From Mangrovibacter plantisponsor (lineage in GTDB: Bacteria > Pseudomonadota > Gammaproteobacteria > Enterobacterales > Enterobacteriaceae): 64,000 nucleotides of DNA. The first letter of the stretch is position 1. Each line of letters starts with the position of its first letter. The stretch is taken from NCBI RefSeq assembly GCF_003182475.1, contig NZ_QGTS01000001.1, forward strand, positions 355,980-419,979. The letters are read 5' to 3'. Under the pieces are notes generated by a model. The model made no database searches, had not been told where the DNA came from, and saw only the letters and a list, made by a program, of their open reading frames with translations. Both the position numbers and the translations under genes were made by a program. Positions 58,522-64,000 of this stretch are shown one piece after another.

Positions 58522-58547
58522 TAATGGCCAGGGTAAGCTGGCCATTA
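58522..58547 (-). terminator. Stem-loop between mscS and argO
   Basis: TAATGGCCA (58522-58530) pairs with TGGCCATTA (58539-58547) around an 8-base loop, about 65 bases past the mscS stop. The T tract is poor (TTATTATG), so its strength as a terminator is doubtful. Confidence 0.45.
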
Positions 58548-58611
58548 GTGTGTGAAACTATGCAGAAAAAACCATCTTCCCCAGGCATCACAATGGCCTG
58601 AGAGCAAAAGG

Positions 58612-59463
58612 TTATTTTTCTTGCTCGCGAATCATATGCACGTCCATTTGCGGGTAAGGAATGCCAATATCATTAGCATCCAGAGCCTTCTTAATTTTTT
58701 CCAGTGTATCCCAGTACACTTCAATAAGGTCTCCGCTGTTACTCCAGGCCCGCACGACAAAATTCAGAGAAGAAGCCCCTAACTCATTGAGGCGCACGGT
58801 AATACCTTTCTCTTTTATGATGCGATCATCCGCCATCAGAATATCGGAAATGATCTTTTTCACCTGGTCAATATCCGCATCATAGGACACGCCAATAATA
58901 AACTCATTACGCCGCGCAGGCTCACGTGAGAAGTTAATAATATTCCCGGCAATAATTTTACCATTCGGCACAACAACAATTTTGCCATCCACGCTGCGCA
59001 GTGTAGTAGAGAAGATCTGGACATTCAGTACAGTACCTGCGGCACCACCCAGATCCACATATTCACCACTACGGAACGGGCGGAATGTCACCAGCAACAC
59101 ACCGGCAGCAAGGTTAGACAACGACCCCTGCAACGCGAGGCCAACAGCTAAACCGGCAGCACCTAATACGGCAATCACAGATGCGGTCTGCACCCCAATC
59201 CTGCCTAATGCAGCAATCAGAGTAAACGCGATAATGCCATAGCGAACCAGCGCAGACAGAAAATCTGCCACGGTGGCATCAATTTTACGGGCCTGCATAA
59301 CACGGTTGAGCGCATTCGAAATTAACCGGGCTACCACAAAGCCAATAATAATAATGACTACGGCCGAGACAATATTAACGGCGTAATCAACCAGCAAAGC
59401 CTGATTGCGCATCAACCAGGTGCCTGCATCATTTATGCTGTCCACAACATGTATGTCTTCCAT
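58612..59463 (-). CDS. mscS: Small-conductance mechanosensitive channel MscS
   Basis: 283 residues (E. coli 286). Homoheptameric inner-membrane tension-gated channel protecting against hypo-osmotic shock. There are three transmembrane helices; the pore-lining third has the Gly/Ala pattern [23 protein letters not shown]. The cytoplasmic vestibule domain follows, with [19 protein letters not shown] and the C-terminal [21 protein letters not shown]. Monocistronic, downstream of fbaA on the same strand and separated from it by the fbaA terminator. Confidence 0.97.
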   Translation of the reverse strand: MEDIHVVDSINDAGTWLMRNQALLVDYAVNIVSAVVIIIIGFVVARLISNALNRVMQARKIDATVADFLSALVRYGIIAFTLIAALGRIGVQTASVIAVLGAAGLAVGLALQGSLSNLAAGVLLVTFRPFRSGEYVDLGGAAGTVLNVQIFSTTLRSVDGKIVVVPNGKIIAGNIINFSREPARRNEFIIGVSYDADIDQVKKIISDILMADDRIIKEKGITVRLNELGASSLNFVVRAWSNSGDLIEVYWDTLEKIKKALDANDIGIPYPQMDVHMIREQEK

Positions 59464-59596
59464 CTGGGTTCCTTGTCTCCGTTAGTCAAAAGCAAATTTA
59501 CACCTCAAAGATGTTTCTAAAGGGTAAACAAAAAGCCTGCCTTATGCCAGACAGCTCACATTTTTATGCTTTAAACCCAGAAAAAGGCGTAAAAAA

Positions 59597-59615
59597 ACCC
59601 GCCTCAGAGGCGGGT
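59597..59615 (-). terminator. Rho-independent terminator of fbaA
   Basis: ACCCGCCT (59597-59604) pairs with AGGCGGGT (59608-59615) with a three-base loop. A-rich flanks extend the stem, and a run of seven T follows on the minus strand. It is 26 bases past the fbaA stop. Confidence 0.9.
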
Positions 59616-59641
59616 TTTTAGTTGAAACAGCAGCGAACTAA

Positions 59642-60718
59642 TTACAGAACGTCAATCGCGTTCAGTTCAGTGAACGCCTGCTCCAGACGAGCTACCATTG
59701 ACTGCTGGCCGGCACGCAGCCAGACACGCGGGTCATAGTATTTTTTGTTCGGCTGGTCTTCGCCTTTCGGGTTACCCAACTGGCCTTGCAGATAAGCTTC
59801 GTTTTCTTTGTAGTAGTTCAGAATACCTTCCCAGGTTGCCCATTGGGTGTCGGTATCGATGTTCATTTTAATAACACCGTAGCTTACGGAGTCTTTGATT
59901 TCCTGGGCAGTTGAACCAGAACCGCCGTGGAATACGAAGTTCAGGCTGTTGTGCGGCAGGTTGTGTTTCTTGCACACATATTCCTGGGAATCGCGCAGAA
60001 TAGTCGGGGTCAGCTTAACGTTACCTGGTTTGTAAACACCGTGTACGTTACCGAAGGAAGCAGCGATGGTGAAACGCGGGCTGATTGCATTCAGTTTGGT
60101 GTATGCATAATCAACGTCTTCTGGCTGAGTGTACAGTGCGGAAGCGTCCATGTGGCTGTTATCCACACCATCTTCTTCACCACCAGTACAACCCAGTTCG
60201 ATTTCCAGAGTCATGTCCATTTTGGACATACGCGCCAGGTATTTAGAGCAGAGCTCGATGTTTTCTTCCAGAGACTCTTCAGACAGGTCGATCATGTGAG
60301 AAGAGAACAGCGGTTTACCGGTAGCTGCAAAATGTTTTTCACCAGCATCCAGCAGGCCATCAATCCACGGCAGCAGTTTTTTGGCGCAGTGGTCAGTGTG
60401 CAGAATAACCGGAACACCATAATGTTCGGCCATATGATGAACGTGAAGCGCACCAGAGATAGCACCCAGAATAGCAGCCTGCTGGCCTTCGCCTTTGTAG
60501 CCTTTACCAGCGATAAATGCCGCACCGCCGTTAGAGAACTGCACGATTACCGGTGCTTTAACTTTGGCAGCCGTTTCCAGAACAGCGTTAATAGAATCAG
60601 TACCGACGCAGTTAACTGCCGGTAAAGCAAAGTTATTTTCTTTTGCTACCTGGAAAACTTTCTGAACATCATCACCAGTGATAACGCCAGGTTTCACGAA
60701 ATCAAAAATTTTAGACAT
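59642..60718 (-). CDS. fbaA: Fructose-bisphosphate aldolase class II
   Basis: 358 residues (E. coli 359). Zinc-dependent aldolase of glycolysis and gluconeogenesis. Zinc ligands are in PVILHTDHCAKKLLPW and in GNVHGVYKPG and FVFHGGSGST (His residues). ELGCTGGEEDGVDNS is the flexible loop region. The C-terminal end is LEQAFTELNAIDVL. It is the third gene of epd-pgk-fbaA, 97 bases after pgk with a strong hairpin between, an arrangement that allows separate mRNA stability. Confidence 0.98.
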   Translation of the reverse strand: MSKIFDFVKPGVITGDDVQKVFQVAKENNFALPAVNCVGTDSINAVLETAAKVKAPVIVQFSNGGAAFIAGKGYKGEGQQAAILGAISGALHVHHMAEHYGVPVILHTDHCAKKLLPWIDGLLDAGEKHFAATGKPLFSSHMIDLSEESLEENIELCSKYLARMSKMDMTLEIELGCTGGEEDGVDNSHMDASALYTQPEDVDYAYTKLNAISPRFTIAASFGNVHGVYKPGNVKLTPTILRDSQEYVCKKHNLPHNSLNFVFHGGSGSTAQEIKDSVSYGVIKMNIDTDTQWATWEGILNYYKENEAYLQGQLGNPKGEDQPNKKYYDPRVWLRAGQQSMVARLEQAFTELNAIDVL

Positions 60719-60789
60719 ATTACGTTGTCCTGTATCTTCGGCCTTGGAAAAGGGGTGCGTACCTGGTTAACCAGACACACAGAAAACGA

Positions 60790-60809
60790 CGGGCAGGAAC
60801 CCCTGCCCG
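60790..60809 (-). repeat. Hairpin between pgk and fbaA
   Basis: CGGGCAGG (60790-60797) pairs with CCTGCCCG (60802-60809) over four bases, six bases after the pgk stop. The following minus-strand sequence is TCGTTTTC. It may act as a partial terminator or as an mRNA 3'-end stabiliser; processing of pgk-fbaA mRNA is known in E. coli. Confidence 0.55.
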
Positions 60810-60815
60810 AATGCA

Positions 60816-61979
60816 TTACTTCTTAGCACGCTCTTCGAGCATAGCAACAGCTGGCAGAACTTTACCTTCTACGAATTCAAGGAAAGCGCCACCACCGGTG
60901 GAGATGTAAGAGATTTTGTCTGAGATACCGAACAGATCAATTGCCGCCAGAGTGTCGCCGCCGCCAGCGATAGAGAACGCATCACTTTCAGCAATGGCTT
61001 TAGCAACAATTTCGGTGCCTTTACGGAAGTTCGGGAACTCGAACACGCCAACCGGGCCATTCCACAGAATAGTTTTAGCGTTTTTCAGGATTTCAGCCAG
61101 TTTCTCAGCGGAAACATCACCCATATCCAGGATTTGCTCTTCGTCTTTCACTTCAGTTACAGACTTCAGTGTAGCCGGAGCCGTTTCAGAGAACTCGGTT
61201 GCTACGCGAACATCGGTCGGAACCGGGATGTCGCAGATAGTCAGCAGGCGTTTTGCTTCTTCAACCAGGTCTGGCTCATACAGTGATTTTCCAACTTTAT
61301 TGCCTTGAGCAGCAACGAAGGTGTTAGCGATACCGCCACCAACGATCAACTGGTCAGCGATTTTAGACAGGGAGTCAAGAACAGTCAGTTTAGTGGAAAC
61401 TTTAGAACCACCAACGATAGCAACCATCGGGCGAGCCGGCTCTTTCAGTGCTTTACCCAGCGCGTCCAGTTCAGCTGCCAGCAGCGGGCCTGCACAAGCG
61501 ATTTCAGCAAACTTGCCAACACCGTGAGTTGATGCCTGGGCACGGTGAGCGGTACCGAAAGCGTCCATTACGAAAACATCACACAGTGCCGCGTATTTTT
61601 TGGACAGCGCTTCGTCGTCTTTCTTCTCGCCTTTGTTAAAACGAACGTTTTCCAGAACAACCAGTTCACCAGCAGCCACTTCAACGCCATCCAGGTAGTC
61701 TTTTGCTAAACGAACTGGCGCAGAGAGTTTGTCTTTCAGGTAATTCACAACTGGCAGCAGAGAGAATTCTTCATTGTACTCGCCTTCAGTCGGACGACCC
61801 AGATGGGAAGTCACCATCACTTTCGCACCTTGTTTCAGGGCGATTTCAATGGTCGGCAGAGATGCACGGATACGCGCATCAGAAGTCACTTTCCCTTCTT
61901 TAACCGGTACGTTCAGATCCGCACGGATAAGAACACGTTTACCAGCCAGATCCAGATCGGACATCTTAATTACAGACAT
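60816..61979 (-). CDS. pgk: Phosphoglycerate kinase
   Basis: 387 residues, as in E. coli. Transfers phosphate between 1,3-bisphosphoglycerate and ADP. The N-terminal domain has [22 protein letters not shown] and [13 protein letters not shown] with the basic substrate patch. The C-terminal nucleotide domain has [29 protein letters not shown] and the phosphate loop [10 protein letters not shown]. Located 42 bases after epd. Confidence 0.98.
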   Translation of the reverse strand: MSVIKMSDLDLAGKRVLIRADLNVPVKEGKVTSDARIRASLPTIEIALKQGAKVMVTSHLGRPTEGEYNEEFSLLPVVNYLKDKLSAPVRLAKDYLDGVEVAAGELVVLENVRFNKGEKKDDEALSKKYAALCDVFVMDAFGTAHRAQASTHGVGKFAEIACAGPLLAAELDALGKALKEPARPMVAIVGGSKVSTKLTVLDSLSKIADQLIVGGGIANTFVAAQGNKVGKSLYEPDLVEEAKRLLTICDIPVPTDVRVATEFSETAPATLKSVTEVKDEEQILDMGDVSAEKLAEILKNAKTILWNGPVGVFEFPNFRKGTEIVAKAIAESDAFSIAGGGDTLAAIDLFGISDKISYISTGGGAFLEFVEGKVLPAVAMLEERAKK

Positions 61980-62021
61980 GGTGAATCCTCTCGTTGATTC
62001 TAAAAGTTTTGCAGGCGCAAA

Positions 62022-63050
62022 TTACGCCTTACCTGATATCTGTGTTGCAGACATCGCCAACGTGGTATCCAGCATTCGGTTGGCGAAGCCCCACTCATTA
62101 TCACACCAGACCAATGTTTTGATCAGGTGCCCACCACTTACCCGGGTTTGGGTGCCATCCACAATAGCGCTATGTGGATCGTGGTTAAAATCGGTCGAGA
62201 CTAACGGTAATTCCGTATAGTCAACTATACCATGAAATGCCCCCTGTGCCGCTTTTTGCAGCAACAGGTTAACCTCTTGCGCAGTAACTTTATGTGACAC
62301 AGTGACGCTCAAATCAATCGCAGTCACGTTAATGACCGGAACGCGTACAGCAATAGCTTCAAAGCGGTCACAAAATTTCGGAAAAATACGGGTGATGCCT
62401 GCAGCCAGCCGGGTATCGACCGGAATAATTGACTGGCTGGCTGCCCGGGTGCGGCGCAAGTCCGGGTGGTAAGCATCGATCACCTGCTGGTCATGCATCG
62501 CAGAGTGAATGGTTGTGACCGTCCCTGATTCAATTTCCCAGGCTTCATCAAGCAACTTAATAACGGGAATAATACAGTTAGTCGTGCAGGATGCGTTGGA
62601 AACAATGCGGTCTGTCGGGCGGAGTTGGTCATGATTGACACCGTAAACCACGGTGGCATCCAGCGTATTACCGCCGGGGTGCGAAAACAGCACTTTTTTG
62701 GCTCCAGCCTCAATGTGAGCCAGACCATCTTCACGGCTACCATAGACCCCAGTGCAATCCAGCACGATGTCCACATCCAGCGCCCGCCAGGGCAGTGAGG
62801 CAATATCCCGTTGATGCAAAATGCGAATAGTGTCATCACCAATGAAGAGTTGTTCGCGGTCATGGCGAACTTCCCAGGCAAAACGGCCATGGCTGGTATC
62901 GTATTTAAGCAAATGCGCCATACCAGCGGCATCAGCCAGCTCGTTGATTGCCACAACGGTGATTTCCGCACGGCGACCGGATTCGTAAAGCGCCCGAACC
63001 ACGTTCCGCCCAATGCGACCAAAGCCATTTATCGCGATGCGTACGGTCAT
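62022..63050 (-). CDS. epd: D-erythrose-4-phosphate dehydrogenase Epd (GapB)
   Basis: 342 residues. GAPDH-like enzyme that oxidises erythrose 4-phosphate for pyridoxal phosphate synthesis. The NAD-binding start is [24 protein letters not shown]. The catalytic cysteine is in [20 protein letters not shown], and the end has [19 protein letters not shown]. Overall sequence and place before pgk mark it as Epd rather than GapA. First gene of epd-pgk-fbaA with a Cra-type site about 125 bases upstream. Confidence 0.96.
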   Translation of the reverse strand: MTVRIAINGFGRIGRNVVRALYESGRRAEITVVAINELADAAGMAHLLKYDTSHGRFAWEVRHDREQLFIGDDTIRILHQRDIASLPWRALDVDIVLDCTGVYGSREDGLAHIEAGAKKVLFSHPGGNTLDATVVYGVNHDQLRPTDRIVSNASCTTNCIIPVIKLLDEAWEIESGTVTTIHSAMHDQQVIDAYHPDLRRTRAASQSIIPVDTRLAAGITRIFPKFCDRFEAIAVRVPVINVTAIDLSVTVSHKVTAQEVNLLLQKAAQGAFHGIVDYTELPLVSTDFNHDPHSAIVDGTQTRVSGGHLIKTLVWCDNEWGFANRMLDTTLAMSATQISGKA

Positions 63051-63173
63051 ATCTCTCCTGCCAGGATTCTGTGCAATGTTGTGGCAAACAGGGTAATGCA
63101 GCCACCGCCTCAGGGGAATCCTCGCCAGCCATAAATCACGACTGTTTGGTTAAATGTCGAACATTTCAAACTA

Positions 63174-63187
63174 CTGAAACGCTTCAG
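63174..63187. promoter_or_regulatory. Cra (FruR) operator upstream of epd (within gap 63051-63356)
   Basis: CTGAAACGCTTCAG matches the Cra half-palindromic consensus (TGAAACG followed by the imperfect inverted half). It lies about 125 bases upstream of the epd start; Cra control of epd-pgk is established in E. coli. The rest of the 300-base gap contains another small palindrome, AAATGT-CGA-ACATTT (63152-63166), and AT-rich promoter-like sequence. No gene is seen. Confidence 0.75.
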
Positions 63188-63361
63188 CCAGCATATTAGA
63201 AATAAGGAATAAAGGGAATATTCCCTCTGTGTTATCACTCATTCTTCTGACCTGCGTCACACTTTTCGCTCTTTCACTGGCCAGAAGATAATCCGTGCAA
63301 GAATAACCGCCAGGAATAATGGAATAATTTACTGCCTGAGGTGATATCATGGGCGTAAAAA

Positions 63362-63382
63362 AGCCGGGCAAATTGCCCGGCT
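63362..63382 (-). terminator. Rho-independent terminator of tktA
   Basis: AGCCGGGCA (63362-63370) pairs with TGCCCGGCT (63374-63382) over three bases, followed on the minus strand by TTTTTTA. It lies 26 bases past the transketolase stop. Confidence 0.9.
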
Positions 63383-63407
63383 ATATAAACAGACGTTGGT
63401 GGGACGA

Positions 63408-64000
63408 TTACAGTAAAGATTTCGCCTGTTTCACTACGTTTTCTACAGTGAAACCGAACTCTTTAAACAGCAACTCTGCTGGCGCAGATTCACCGAACGT
63501 AGTCATGCCCACAATGGCACCGTTCAGGCCGGTGTATTTGTACCAGTAGTCAGCAATGCCTGCTTCAATTGCCACACGGGCAGCAACCGCTTTTGGCAGC
63601 ACCGCTTCACGGTAAGCAGCATCCTGTTTCTCAAACACGTCGGTTGACGGCATGGAAACCACACGCGCTTTCACACCTTCGCCAGACAGTTGTTCCCACG
63701 CGGCAACCGCCAGTTCCACTTCAGAACCGGTGGCAATGAAAATCACCTGCGGCTGGCCTTCACAGTCTTTCAGCACATAGCCACCACGCGCTGCATCAGC
63801 GAGTTGTTGGGCACTGCGCTCCTGTTGGGCCAGGTTCTGGCGGGACAGAATCAACGCGGTCGGGCCGTCATGGCGTTCAACGGCCGCTTTCCAGGCAATG
63901 GCACTTTCCACCTGGTCGCACGGGCGCCATGTACTCATGTTCGGCGTCACACGCAGGGAAGCCAGTTGCTCCACAGGCTGGTGAGTCGGGCCATCTTCGC
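63408..64000 (-). CDS. tktA: Transketolase, C-terminal part (cut by window edge)
   Basis: The last 196 codons or so are present and the gene runs off the right edge in an open frame; the visible part begins [17 protein letters not shown]. It covers the end of the pyrimidine domain ([32 protein letters not shown]) and the C-terminal domain ([63 protein letters not shown]). It transfers two-carbon units in the pentose phosphate pathway. Position next to epd supports tktA over tktB. Confidence 0.95.
   Translation of the reverse strand, partial: EDGPTHQPVEQLASLRVTPNMSTWRPCDQVESAIAWKAAVERHDGPTALILSRQNLAQQERSAQQLADAARGGYVLKDCEGQPQVIFIATGSEVELAVAAWEQLSGEGVKARVVSMPSTDVFEKQDAAYREAVLPKAVAARVAIEAGIADYWYKYTGLNGAIVGMTTFGESAPAELLFKEFGFTVENVVKQAKSLL

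Noticed and set aside
59927..60625. 232-codon open frame opposite fbaA
   Set aside because: Shadow of the strongly biased codon use in fbaA; Phe/Val/His-rich nonsense composition.

Overview
The window is chromosomal DNA from a gamma-proteobacterium of the order Enterobacterales. From about 27.8 kb to the right end the genes, their order and their proteins match the Escherichia coli 63-66 min region almost gene for gene: glyU-actS-lysS-prfB-recJ-dsbC-xerD-fldB-cptA-sdhE-ygfZ-trhA-bglA-ygfF-gcvPHT-ubiI-ubiH-pepP-ygfB-zapA-ssrS-fau-serA-rpiA-argP-yggE-argO-mscS-fbaA-pgk-epd-tktA. I cannot name the genus from this window. There is no rRNA, no insertion sequence, no CRISPR array and no recognisable prophage.

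Region 1 (1-11.7 kb) is an enterobactin locus, entirely on the minus strand. It has two Fur-controlled units: fes-ybdZ-entF-entS and entC-E-B-A-H (entH is cut by the window edge). EntC, EntB and EntA make 2,3-dihydroxybenzoate, EntE loads it on EntB, EntF with its MbtH helper YbdZ assembles the trilactone, EntH proofreads, EntS exports, and Fes hydrolyses the iron-loaded siderophore. The uptake genes fepA, fepB and fepCDG, which sit among these genes in E. coli, are absent here. A 35-codon reading frame ending at a stem-loop occupies the place where fepA would diverge from fes.

Region 2 (11.7-27.8 kb) is not in E. coli order. It carries a YdgH/BhsA-type small periplasmic protein, the ribosomal oxygenase roxA, an aldehyde dehydrogenase divergent from pyruvate oxidase poxB across a very AT-rich gap, a DUF3737 beta-helix protein coupled to a PatB/MalY-like lyase with a LysR regulator, a YqhC-like AraC regulator divergent from a twin-arginine alcohol dehydrogenase, a Ser/Thr-rich protein of unknown role, an aldo/keto reductase, a second AraC regulator divergent from an NTF2-like protein, and a tandem-GNAT protein. 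The change to conserved order happens exactly at tRNA-Gly(CCC).

Region 3 (27.8-41.5 kb) holds translation (lysS, prfB with its intact programmed +1 frameshift), DNA repair and chromosome dimer resolution (recJ, xerD), disulfide isomerisation (dsbC), flavodoxin (fldB), flavinylation (sdhE) and Fe-S maintenance (ygfZ). A perfect 28-bp palindrome separates trhA from an HD-domain hydrolase, which is followed by an RpiR-type regulator and bglA.

Region 4 (41.5-64 kb) holds the glycine cleavage operon gcvTHP, the ubiquinone hydroxylase genes with pepP, the zapA-6S RNA-fau unit, serA, rpiA, the argP regulator and its target argO, mscS, and the glycolytic genes epd-pgk-fbaA with a Cra-type operator upstream of epd. 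The C-terminal part of transketolase reaches the right edge.
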